Below, in pieces: positions 52,679 to 60,677 of a DNA stretch of 64,000 nt (its first letter is position 1; each line of letters begins with the position of its first letter). The stretch comes from Castellaniella sp040276065 (lineage in GTDB: Bacteria; Pseudomonadota; Gammaproteobacteria; Burkholderiales; Burkholderiaceae_B), in the NCBI RefSeq assembly GCF_040276065.1, contig NZ_JBELOI010000001.1, forward strand, positions 496,001 to 560,000. Direction: 5' to 3'. The notes under the pieces are model-generated. The model saw only the letters and a list, made by a program, of their open reading frames with translations. It was not told the DNA's origin and made no database searches. Both the position numbers and the translations under genes were made by a program.

Positions 52679-53809
52679 TTATTCCATCCACGAGTTCATG
52701 TAGTCGAGATTCTTGACGCCGGTGGGCAGTTCGTCGAGCTCGAGCGGGAAGCGCGAGTCGATCATGACGGCCACCTCGTCGGTGTATTTGCGCTCGCCCT
52801 TGTTGTTGGCCGCCGCCGCTGCGAAGGCCTTGGGGTGCGGACCGTGGTGAAAGCCCGAGGGGTGGAGGGTGAACATGCCGGGGCCGATGTTGTCGCGGCT
52901 GAAGAAGTTGCCCGCGTGGTAGAAGATCGACTCGTCGAACTCGTCGTTGTTGTGGAAGAACGGGACCTTGAGCGCGCCGGGATCGCTCTCGATGGGGCGC
53001 GGGGCAAAGGTGCAGACGATGATGGTGTTCGACAGAAAAGTCGCATGGGCTGTGGGCGGCAGGTGATAGCGGTCGGACAGCAGCTCGCGGATGTCGCGCC
53101 AGTTGAGCTTGACCGGGCAACAGTCGCCATGCCAGCCGACGGCATCGAGAAAGTTATAGGGAAAGGTGACCGTGGTGATCTGGTTGCGGCGTTTGGCGCG
53201 CACGCGCGTCTCGAATTCACCTTGCTGAGCCTTGAAGGCCTCGTCGATCTTGGGCGTGTCGAGCACCGCCAGGTCGAACTGGGCGTGGCGGCCGACGATG
53301 CCGCGATCGGGCAACTGGAAGGAATCCTCGGTGGCCTCTATGGTGAGGACCTCGGCCGGGTTTGCTGGCTCGAGGCGCCAGCTCGTGCCTCGCGGGATCA
53401 TCAAGTAGTCGCCCTCGCGATAGCTCATGTGGCCGTAGTCGCAGAAGAACTCGCCATCGCCCCGGTGAAAGAACAGAATCATGTCGCCATCGCCGTTGCG
53501 GGCGAGATCGGGCATGGCCTCGCTGAACTTCCAGAAGCACACCTGGGTATTGGCATTGTGCATGAAGCGGCGGGCCTTCCAGGGGCAGGGCGCGCTGTCT
53601 TCGAGCTTGTTCAGATCCAGCAGAGTGAGTTCCAGCGGGCCTTCCCATTTGGTCCAGGCCGTGGGTTTATGGGCATGCAGGATGTGGCTGGCGGGCCCGA
53701 AGAAGCCGCTGCGGCCGTGCTCGCGCTCGTACAGGCCGTCGGGGATGTCGCAGTGCGCTTGGCGGGTGTGGATACCTTCGGCTTTAGGGAAGGTAATGGG
53801 GGTCTTCAT
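52679..53809 (-). CDS. Homogentisate 1,2-dioxygenase-like cupin protein
   Basis: 376 residues, a non-heme iron dioxygenase fold of the HgmA family but shorter than HgmA (about 430-450). Candidate metal-binding blocks are VPFFHNNDEFDESIFYHAGNF (His and Glu) and TLHPSGFHHGPHP (His), with FFHRGDGEFFCDYGHM in the N-terminal cupin. HgmA opens the homogentisate ring, but no fahA, maiA or hppD gene is adjacent, so the true substrate may be another aromatic. It is divergent from an IclR gene across a tandem palindromic operator, so it is probably induced by its substrate. Confidence 0.8.
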   Translation of the reverse strand: MKTPITFPKAEGIHTRQAHCDIPDGLYEREHGRSGFFGPASHILHAHKPTAWTKWEGPLELTLLDLNKLEDSAPCPWKARRFMHNANTQVCFWKFSEAMPDLARNGDGDMILFFHRGDGEFFCDYGHMSYREGDYLMIPRGTSWRLEPANPAEVLTIEATEDSFQLPDRGIVGRHAQFDLAVLDTPKIDEAFKAQQGEFETRVRAKRRNQITTVTFPYNFLDAVGWHGDCCPVKLNWRDIRELLSDRYHLPPTAHATFLSNTIIVCTFAPRPIESDPGALKVPFFHNNDEFDESIFYHAGNFFSRDNIGPGMFTLHPSGFHHGPHPKAFAAAAANNKGERKYTDEVAVMIDSRFPLELDELPTGVKNLDYMNSWME

Positions 53810-53853
53810 GGATGGGTCTCCGGTCTGGAAGGGCAGGGGGGGGCTGCGGTTTT

Positions 53854-53890
53854 GTTATGATTTACATAACAATGTTATTAATATAGTAAC
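53854..53890. promoter_or_regulatory. Tandem palindromic operator between the dioxygenase and IclR genes
   Basis: GTTATGATTTACATAAC (53854-53870) is a perfect 6-bp inverted repeat with a five-base spacer. An imperfect second copy, GTTATTAATATAGTAAC, follows at 53874-53890, 20 bp start to start. The AT-rich block in an otherwise GC-rich region marks the promoter, and the neighbouring IclR protein is the likely ligand. Confidence 0.65.
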
Positions 53891-54033
53891 GATAACGTGG
53901 CATTTGATCAGCGTCAAGCCTAGGTTTTTCCCGGAGGGCGCACCGTACCTCAGGATCCCGCCCGCGGCCCTGCGATTACAATCCCTGCGGAAGGCGCCGA
54001 ATGGTCCGGCGCGGGCGATGATGGGAGTCCCGG

Positions 54034-54768
54034 ATGGCGCAGGATGAGAACGGCGAAGGCAGCAAGGGCGTGCAGTCCGTCGAGGTGGGCCTCGAGTTGT
54101 TTCGCGTGCTGGCGACGGCTGACGGCCCGATCGGCCTGTCGGATCTCGCACGCCTGGCCGGCATGCATCGCGCCAAGGCGCATCGCTACCTGGCCAGCCT
54201 TGTGCGGGCCGGCTGGGTGGCCCAGGACCCGGGCTCTGGACACTACGGCCTGGGCCCGACGATCCGCGATCTGGCCCTGTCGTGGCTCAGCCGCCAGGAT
54301 CCTTTGCAATGGGCCATGGCCGAGGCGCGGGACCTCGCCCTCGATCTCGGGGAAACCTGCTTCGTGGCCGTCTGGGGCAGCGGCGGGGCCACTGCGATCC
54401 GGGTCAGCCAGCCACCCCGCAGCGTATCGATCAGCGTGGGCGAGGGCGCCTTGTTCGATCCGCGCTCATCGGCCACCGGACGGGTGTTCGACGCCTGGCG
54501 CGAGTCCGCGACGCCGGCGCTGCCCGAGGCCCTGCGCACCCGGATTCGCCGCGAGGGCATGGCTTGCGTCGAGGGTGATTACGTCGCGGGGATCAATGGC
54601 CTGTCCGTGCCGGTGTTCGACGCCCGGGGCGAGATCGTGCTCGCATTGACCCTCGTCGGGCCGGCCTCCTCACTGGAGGCGCGCACCGACACCACGCAGG
54701 CGTTGGCCTTGCGGGCGGCCGCAAGGCGGGTGTCGATGGGGTTGGGCTGGCAGGACGCGGCGCAATGA
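54034..54768 (+). CDS. IclR-family transcriptional regulator
   Basis: 244 residues with an N-terminal winged helix-turn-helix (GPIGLSDLARLAGMHRAKAHRYLASLVRAGWV, about residues 30-60) and a C-terminal GAF-like effector domain (VWGSGGATAIRVSQPP, GLSVPVFDARGEIVLALTLVG). It is divergent from the homogentisate-dioxygenase-like gene and faces the shared operator, and so is its probable local regulator. It is convergent with the amidotransferase operon, 12 bp apart. Confidence 0.9.
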   Translation: MAQDENGEGSKGVQSVEVGLELFRVLATADGPIGLSDLARLAGMHRAKAHRYLASLVRAGWVAQDPGSGHYGLGPTIRDLALSWLSRQDPLQWAMAEARDLALDLGETCFVAVWGSGGATAIRVSQPPRSVSISVGEGALFDPRSSATGRVFDAWRESATPALPEALRTRIRREGMACVEGDYVAGINGLSVPVFDARGEIVLALTLVGPASSLEARTDTTQALALRAAARRVSMGLGWQDAAQ

Positions 54769-54780
54769 GCGCCTCGGGCC

Positions 54781-54975
54781 TTAGGGCGAATCGGCTGCGG
54801 GTTTGGCCGCGCCGGTAGGGCGGTGGCGCTCTTCCCAGACCTTGATGGCTTGCTCCCAAGCCCGTTTTTCCTCGATGTAGGTGTCGAAGACGCAAGGCTC
54901 GCAGCCATTGCCGCAGCAATCGTTGAGGTCGGGCTCCTCGGGCTCCAGCGGGCGTGGATCGGCGTCCGGGGTCAT
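54781..54975 (-). CDS. Oxidoreductase-like domain mini-protein
   Basis: 64 residues with the motif DCCGNGCEPCVFDTY (residues 18-32) of the oxidoreductase-like family, whose CCGxGCxxCV cysteines may bind a metal or iron-sulfur centre. Function is unproven. It overlaps the stop of the amidotransferase by four bases (ATGA) and is therefore co-translated with it. Confidence 0.82.
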   Translation of the reverse strand: MTPDADPRPLEPEEPDLNDCCGNGCEPCVFDTYIEEKRAWEQAIKVWEERHRPTGAAKPAADSP

Positions 54976-55802
54976 GCGCAGGCCAGATTGTCGAAATTGC
55001 TGCGCTGCACGTCCTCGGGGATGGAAATCAACGCCTCCGCGCTTGGCTGGCCCTCTGCGAACATGATGAGGCGACCGGGCTCGAAAGCGCTCCAGGTTTC
55101 GTTGTCCGTCAGGGGCTTGGTGGCGATGACCGACACGCAGTCGCCTTGGGCATTGGTCCGCGAGAAGTCCATGGACATGTCCGTGTCCACCAGATGGGCG
55201 GCCCGAAAGGGCCAGGCTCGGGTGATGTAGTGCAGCGTGGTCGAGCAATGCGCCAGCATGCAGCGCCCGTTGGACATCAGGAAATTGAAGACCCCGTGGG
55301 TGGCCAGCCTCTGGGTCATGTCCGAGACGGCTGCGAACAACTCGTCGTCCGCCGGCTCGGTTTGTCCGAAGCGCGTGCGCAAGCCGTCCATCATGTAGCA
55401 GAAGGCGCGCTCGCTGTCGGTCTGGCCGACGGGCAGGTGATGGCCGCCCAGCGCGGGCTCGAAGTCCTTGAGGTCGCCGTTGTGCGCGAACAGCCAGTGG
55501 CGTCCCCAGAGTTCCCGCACGAAAGGGTGGCAGTTTTCGAGTTCGGTGGCGCCCTGAGTGGCCTTGCGGATGTGGGCGATGACATTGCGCGACTTGATGG
55601 GATAGCGCTTGATGAGGTCCGCGACCGGCGAGCGGCAGCAGGGGGCGTTGTCGATGAAGCTGCGGCAGCCCTTGTTCTCGTAGAAGGCGATGCCGAAGCC
55701 GTCGGCGTGGTGGTCGGTCTGGCCGCCGCGGGCCGCGAAGCCCGTAAATGAAAACGTAATGTCGGTGGGCGTGGCGCAATTCATGCCCAAAAGCTGACAC
55801 AT
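54972..55802 (-). CDS. Class II glutamine amidotransferase
   Basis: 276 residues. After Met removal Cys2 (MCQLLGMNC) is the N-terminal nucleophile. Other family blocks are HHADGFGIAFYEN, VIAHIRKATQG, LFAHNGDLKDF and the DSERAFCYMM segment near residue 135, as in YafJ/GATase_6-type proteins. It hydrolyses glutamine to supply ammonia, or another gamma-glutamyl substrate; the acceptor is unknown. It is coupled to the oxidoreductase-like mini-protein. The hairpin at 55830 separates it from the P450 gene. Confidence 0.9.
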   Translation of the reverse strand: MCQLLGMNCATPTDITFSFTGFAARGGQTDHHADGFGIAFYENKGCRSFIDNAPCCRSPVADLIKRYPIKSRNVIAHIRKATQGATELENCHPFVRELWGRHWLFAHNGDLKDFEPALGGHHLPVGQTDSERAFCYMMDGLRTRFGQTEPADDELFAAVSDMTQRLATHGVFNFLMSNGRCMLAHCSTTLHYITRAWPFRAAHLVDTDMSMDFSRTNAQGDCVSVIATKPLTDNETWSAFEPGRLIMFAEGQPSAEALISIPEDVQRSNFDNLACA

Positions 55803-55829
55803 GGCGAGCAGATCCCGGAATATCGGATG

Positions 55830-55849
55830 AGGGCGCCGGTGGGCGCCCT
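55830..55849 (-). terminator. Hairpin between the P450 and amidotransferase genes
   Basis: AGGGCGCC (55830-55837) and GGCGCCCT (55842-55849) form a perfect 8-bp stem with a four-base loop. It lies after the P450 stop on the minus strand. No T tract follows, so termination is only likely. Confidence 0.5.
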
Positions 55850-55962
55850 TTGATGCTTGAATTGTAGACCTCGCCGCGCGGTCTTGCATGGCCGCGCTTC
55901 TCGGGGCGACCCAAAGGCGGGGATTTCGTTGCGCCGCGCGCACGGTGGTGGCCATGCGGGAT

Positions 55963-57114
55963 TCAGCGCCTGATGCGCAACCGGGCCTCGCGGTAGCCCC
56001 CGGCCGGATAGACCGAGGGGATGGGTGACGCATCGGCCACCGGCGCGATCTCGCGCGTGGCCGCGAGCAGTGCGCGCACGACGGCCTCGAGCTCGAGACG
56101 CGCCAGCGGCGCGCCCGGACAGGCATGGACGCCGACGCCGTACAGCAGGTTCAGGCCTGGGTCCCGGTCCAGCCGGAATTCGTCCGGGTCACCGAAGACG
56201 GCTTCGTCGCGGTTGGCCGACGCCCACATCAGGGTGACGCGCTCGCCTACCGACAGATTCTTGTCGCCTATGCGCGCATTCCGCGTGAGGGTGCGGCGGT
56301 TGGCGATCAGCGGCGCATGCATGCGCAGGATCTCGTCGTTGGCGGCGCGCACCAGGTCCGGATTGGCGCGCAGGCGTTCTTGCAGGCGTGGGCGCTCGGC
56401 GAGGTAGTGGGCAATGATGCCCACGCTCGAGGCGATGGTGCCCAGCTCGCCGACCGTCCAGTTGCGCAGGATGCTGACAATGGCATCGTCAGCGATTGGA
56501 CGGCCCTCGACGGTCTCGTGCATCAGGCGGGTGGTGGCGTCGTCGGGGGCGTCCGGCCCCGCTGTGCGCCGGGCGTCGAGCAAGCGAAGGATCGTGCCGT
56601 CGAATTCGGTGGCGACGGCGGCGACCGCCTCGGCTTCGCCCGACAGCAAGGCGAGGTTTTTCTTGTGAATCCAGTCCAGCAGGGGCGCGTGCAGTTCCTC
56701 GGGCCAGCCGAGGAAGGCGCATTGCATGGACAGGGAGAAGGGGTGGGCGAAGTCGAACATGATCTCGAGCTCGCCGTCGCGCGGCAGGCGCGCCGTCAGC
56801 TCGGCGCAGATCCGCTCGCATTCCGGCCGAAACGCCGCCATGCGCGCGGGGCTGAAATACGGCTCGATCAGCCGCCGATATGGCGTGTGCTCGGGGGGAT
56901 CCATGCCGTGGGGCACCGAGGCGCACCCGGCGGTCCGGTTGCTGAAGGTCTCGGGGTCGAGCAGGATGCGCATGACGTCGGCGTGCTGAAACACTGAGTG
57001 ATGCATGGCGTCGCTGTGGGCCACGGGACAGCGCTTGCGCATTGCATCGTAGGCATGGATCGGGTTGGCCAGGACTTCCGGCGCCCTCGGGTCCCAGTCG
57101 TTGTGTGTACTCAT
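55963..57114 (-). CDS. Cytochrome P450
   Basis: 383-residue soluble bacterial P450. The haem-thiolate loop is YGVGVHACPGAPLARLE, ExxR is seen as EILR and the C-helix region as HGMDPPEHTPYRRL. The I-helix reads NWTVGELGTIASSVG instead of the usual AGxxT, so the acid-alcohol pair used for proton delivery is altered. The substrate is unknown. No ferredoxin or reductase gene is next to it, so redox partners must come from elsewhere. The ATG at 57114 is used; the open frame extends to 57168. Confidence 0.92.
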   Translation of the reverse strand: MSTHNDWDPRAPEVLANPIHAYDAMRKRCPVAHSDAMHHSVFQHADVMRILLDPETFSNRTAGCASVPHGMDPPEHTPYRRLIEPYFSPARMAAFRPECERICAELTARLPRDGELEIMFDFAHPFSLSMQCAFLGWPEELHAPLLDWIHKKNLALLSGEAEAVAAVATEFDGTILRLLDARRTAGPDAPDDATTRLMHETVEGRPIADDAIVSILRNWTVGELGTIASSVGIIAHYLAERPRLQERLRANPDLVRAANDEILRMHAPLIANRRTLTRNARIGDKNLSVGERVTLMWASANRDEAVFGDPDEFRLDRDPGLNLLYGVGVHACPGAPLARLELEAVVRALLAATREIAPVADASPIPSVYPAGGYREARLRIRR

Positions 57115-57270
57115 GCGTTTCTGCCAGAATCGTGGAATGTCGGCGCGCTTCGCGCAGGCTGCACCCACTCTAGCATGGGGTTTTCCCTTATTTTCGGATA
57201 ACCCTATGAAACCAATGCTTTTTACTTCAAGGGATTGTGTCCGGTTTTCCGGTGGCTCAGACGCGGCGCG

Positions 57271-57627
57271 CTAGTCGTGAAACAGCAGGGCGCGAAGCTT
57301 GGCGCGGACCTGGGCCAGTTCGTCGGGCGTGGCCCGGCCCTCGAGCGTGATGTGTGTCCCGGCCCATTTCAGGCTTTTCACCTGGTCGGCCAGCACCGCC
57401 GCGCCGGGCTGGACCTCGAGCAGGGTTTCAAAGGGATAGCCGTTGGGCTGGCGGGTCAGGGCGCAGCACACCATCAGGCCGGTCTTGCGGTTGTAGGCCG
57501 CCGGGCTAAGGATCAGGGCGGCCTTGGGGGCGGCGGGTGCGCCCATGGGCGCGGCGGCGAAATGCACGTGCACGACGTCGCCGATATCGGGCACGAAAGC
57601 GCGGGGGCCGGCGGTGCGGGGAGCCAT
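57271..57627 (-). CDS. MazF/PemK-type toxin
   Basis: 118-residue endoribonuclease-fold toxin. The PemK-like blocks are DIGDVVHVHFA near the N-terminus, PKAALILSPAAYNRKTGLMVCCALT in the core and VLADQVKSLKW, then ARLRALL-like C-terminus (AQVRAKLRALL). mRNA cleavage is the expected activity. Its ATG overlaps the antitoxin TGA by one base (TGATG), a classic coupled toxin-antitoxin arrangement. Confidence 0.85.
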   Translation of the reverse strand: MAPRTAGPRAFVPDIGDVVHVHFAAAPMGAPAAPKAALILSPAAYNRKTGLMVCCALTRQPNGYPFETLLEVQPGAAVLADQVKSLKWAGTHITLEGRATPDELAQVRAKLRALLFHD

Positions 57628-57857
57628 CAGTCGCTCGCCGAACCGAAGTCGATCTCGGGATGAATGTTGCGGGGCTTGATGGTGCCGAGGAGCTGCGACA
57701 GCACGTATTCCTGGCCGCGCACGGGTTCGATGACGATGTGATTGCGTTCGAGCCGGATGTCCACCAGGCTGTCCGGGCCGAGCCGCAGGGTTTTGAGCAT
57801 GGATGCGGGGATGCGCACGGCTGCGCTGTTACCCCATTTTTTGACGACCCCCCGCAT
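57627..57857 (-). CDS. MazE-type antitoxin (AbrB/SpoVT fold)
   Basis: 76 residues with an N-terminal swapped-hairpin DNA-binding domain: VVKKWGNSAAVRIPASMLKTL followed by LVDIRLERNHIVIEPV. The C-terminal part (about 45-76) should wrap the toxin. It probably autoregulates the pair. It overlaps the toxin gene by one base. Confidence 0.87.
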   Translation of the reverse strand: MRGVVKKWGNSAAVRIPASMLKTLRLGPDSLVDIRLERNHIVIEPVRGQEYVLSQLLGTIKPRNIHPEIDFGSASD

Positions 57858-57966
57858 GATCCTCGACCTCGTTGAGCTGGATACGGGGACCAGCTTAACA
57901 GCAGGCGGCGCCCCGGCGCAATCACCCTGCGCCCAGGCGCCGCCGGTCGGCGGGCCCTGATCCCGA

Positions 57967-57995
57967 CTTGAAAATCCCTGTGTGCGACCGCACAT
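57967..57995 (+). promoter_or_regulatory. Sigma-32 (heat-shock) type promoter of clpB
   Basis: CTTGAAA (57967-57973) matches the sigma-32 -35 element exactly. CCGCACAT (57988-57995) resembles the -10 CCCCATnT at a 14-bp spacing. It lies about 47 bases before the clpB ATG. Confidence 0.66.
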
Positions 57996-58041
57996 AGTTT
58001 CCATTCGGGCTTCGCGCCCACCCATAGGATACGGACTCATC

Positions 58042-60636
58042 ATGCGATTCGATAAATTGACGACAAAGTTCCAGCAGGCGATCGCCGATGCGCAAAGCCT
58101 CGCGGTGCGGCAGGACAATCCCTACATCGAGAATATCCACGTGCTGGCGGCCTTGCTGGCCGATGGCGACAGCGGCGCGGCCAGCTTGCTGGCCCATGCC
58201 GGCGCTGTCGTGCCACGCCTGTCGACCGAAGTCGACCGGCTGGTCAAGGCCCTGCCCACGGTGAGCGGAACCGAAGGCAACGTACAGGCCAGCCGTGATC
58301 TGCAGGCCGCGCTCGCCCGCACCGACAAGGAGGCCGCCGCGCGCGGCGACACCTACATCGCCAGCGAACTGTTCCTGCTCGCCCTATGCGACGACAAAGG
58401 CGATGTGGGCCGTGTGTTACGCGAGGTGGGCCTGCAGCGCAAAGCGCTCGAGACCGCCATCGAGGCGGTGCGCGGCGGCGCCCAGGTGGCCGGTGCAGAG
58501 GACGAGGACAATCGCCAGGCGCTGCAGAAATACACCACCGACCTCACGGCGCGCGCCCGCGCGGGCAAGCTCGACCCGGTGATCGGGCGCGACGACGAGA
58601 TCCGTCGCACGATCCAGATTCTCCAGCGCCGCACCAAGAACAACCCGGTGCTGATCGGCGAGCCCGGCGTGGGCAAGACCGCCATCGTCGAGGGCTTGGC
58701 CCAGCGCATCGTCAACGGCGAGGTGCCCGAAACCCTCAAGGGCAAGCGCGTGCTGTCCCTGGACCTGGCCGCCCTGCTGGCGGGCGCCAAGTACCGTGGT
58801 GAATTCGAGGAACGCCTGAAGGCGGTCCTCAAGGAACTCTCGCAGGATTCCGGCCAGACCATCGTCTTCATCGACGAACTGCACACCATGGTGGGCGCCG
58901 GCAAGGCCGAAGGTGCCATGGACGCGGGCAATATGCTCAAGCCCGCGCTGTCGCGCGGCGAACTGCACTGTGTGGGCGCGACCACCCTGGACGAGTACCG
59001 CAAGTACATCGAAAAGGACGCCGCGCTCGAGCGCCGGTTCCAGAAAGTTCTGATCAACGAGCCCGACGTCGAGTCGACGATCGCCATCCTGCGGGGTCTG
59101 CAGGAGCGCTACGAACTGCACCATGGCGTGCAGATCACCGACCCGGCGATCGTGGCGGCGGCCGAGCTTTCGCACCGTTACGTCACTGACCGCTTTCTGC
59201 CCGACAAAGCGATCGATCTGATTGACGAGGCGGCCGCGCGCATCCGCATGGAGATCGACTCCAAGCCCGAGGTGATGGACAAGCTCGACCGGCGCATCAT
59301 CCAGCTCAAGATCGAGCGCGAGGCTGTCAAGAAAGATACGGACGAGGCCTCCGAACGACGCCTGAAGGCGATCGAGGACGAGCTTGAGTCCTTGCAGCGC
59401 GAGTACAACGATTACGAGGAAATCTGGAAGGCCGAAAAGGCCGCGGTCCAGGGTTCGCAGGCGGTCAAAGAGGAGATCGACCGTGTGCGCGCCGAGATGG
59501 CCGAGCTCCAGCGCAAAGGTCAGTACGACAAGCTGGCCGAGCTGCAGTACGGGCGCCTGCCCGAGCTCGAGGCGCGCTTGAAGGCGGCCGAGGCGGCCCC
59601 GGAGCATCCGGCCGACGAGCAGGCGCCGCGCCTGTTGCGCACCCGCGTGGGGGCCGAGGAAATTGCCGAGGTGGTGTCGCGTGCAACCGGCATCCCGGTA
59701 TCCAAGATGATGCAGGGCGAGCGGGCGAAGCTCCTGGGCATGGAGGGCTTTCTGCACCAGCGCGTGGTCGGCCAGGACGAGGCGGTGCGCCTGGTGTCCG
59801 ATGCCATCCGGCGCTCGCGCGCCGGTCTGTCCGATCCCCAGCGGCCTTACGGCTCTTTCCTGTTCCTCGGGCCCACGGGCGTGGGCAAGACCGAGCTCAC
59901 CAAGGCGCTCGCGAGCTTCCTGTTCGATTCCGAGGACCATCTCGTGCGCATCGACATGAGCGAGTTCATGGAAAAGCATTCGGTGGCCCGCTTGATCGGT
60001 GCGCCCCCGGGTTACGTGGGCTACGAGGAGGGCGGCTACCTGACCGAGGCCGTGCGCCGCAAGCCCTATAGCGTGATTCTGCTCGACGAGGTCGAGAAGG
60101 CGCATCCGGACGTGTTCAACGTGCTGCTGCAGGTGCTCGACGACGGACGCCTGACCGATGGTCAGGGCCGCACCGTGGACTTCCGCAATACGGTGGTGAT
60201 CATGACCTCGAACCTCGGTTCGCAGCACATCCAGAGCATGGTCGGGCAGCCCTACGATGTGGTCAAGGAGGTCATCCGCGACGAGCTCAAGACCGCTTTC
60301 CGGCCCGAGTTCCTGAACCGGATCGACGAGATCGTGGTGTTCCATGGACTGGACGCCGCGCACATCGAGCCGATCGCCCGCATCCAGTTGAAGCGCCTGG
60401 CCCAGCGCCTGGCCCAGCAGGACATGCGCCTCGAGGTCTCGGACGCGGCGGTCGCCGAATTGGCGCGCGCGGGCTTCGATCCCGTGTTCGGCGCGCGTCC
60501 GCTCAAGCGTGCGATCCAGCAGCACGTGGAGAACCCCGTGGCGCGCCTGATCCTGGAAGGCAGGTTCGGACCGCGCGATGTGGTGCCAGTCGACTGGAAT
60601 GGCGAAAAGTTCGTGTTCGAGCGCACCCTGCAATGA
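58042..60636 (+). CDS. clpB: ClpB disaggregase (Hsp100)
   Basis: 864-residue AAA+ chaperone that extracts proteins from aggregates with DnaK. It has the N-terminal Clp_N repeats and a first AAA module (Walker A GEPGVGKT, Walker B VFIDELH). A long coiled-coil middle domain (about residues 400-530, e.g. LDRRIIQLKIEREAVKK) follows, then the second AAA module (Walker A GPTGVGKTEL, Walker B VILLDEVEKAH). No ClpP-binding IGL/F loop is visible, as expected for ClpB. A heat-shock-type promoter lies upstream. It is convergent with glnE. Confidence 0.97.
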   Translation: MRFDKLTTKFQQAIADAQSLAVRQDNPYIENIHVLAALLADGDSGAASLLAHAGAVVPRLSTEVDRLVKALPTVSGTEGNVQASRDLQAALARTDKEAAARGDTYIASELFLLALCDDKGDVGRVLREVGLQRKALETAIEAVRGGAQVAGAEDEDNRQALQKYTTDLTARARAGKLDPVIGRDDEIRRTIQILQRRTKNNPVLIGEPGVGKTAIVEGLAQRIVNGEVPETLKGKRVLSLDLAALLAGAKYRGEFEERLKAVLKELSQDSGQTIVFIDELHTMVGAGKAEGAMDAGNMLKPALSRGELHCVGATTLDEYRKYIEKDAALERRFQKVLINEPDVESTIAILRGLQERYELHHGVQITDPAIVAAAELSHRYVTDRFLPDKAIDLIDEAAARIRMEIDSKPEVMDKLDRRIIQLKIEREAVKKDTDEASERRLKAIEDELESLQREYNDYEEIWKAEKAAVQGSQAVKEEIDRVRAEMAELQRKGQYDKLAELQYGRLPELEARLKAAEAAPEHPADEQAPRLLRTRVGAEEIAEVVSRATGIPVSKMMQGERAKLLGMEGFLHQRVVGQDEAVRLVSDAIRRSRAGLSDPQRPYGSFLFLGPTGVGKTELTKALASFLFDSEDHLVRIDMSEFMEKHSVARLIGAPPGYVGYEEGGYLTEAVRRKPYSVILLDEVEKAHPDVFNVLLQVLDDGRLTDGQGRTVDFRNTVVIMTSNLGSQHIQSMVGQPYDVVKEVIRDELKTAFRPEFLNRIDEIVVFHGLDAAHIEPIARIQLKRLAQRLAQQDMRLEVSDAAVAELARAGFDPVFGARPLKRAIQQHVENPVARLILEGRFGPRDVVPVDWNGEKFVFERTLQ

Positions 60637-60677
60637 TCCGGCGGTGGAAGGGGCCCCCACGCTGCGCAAGCTGACGC

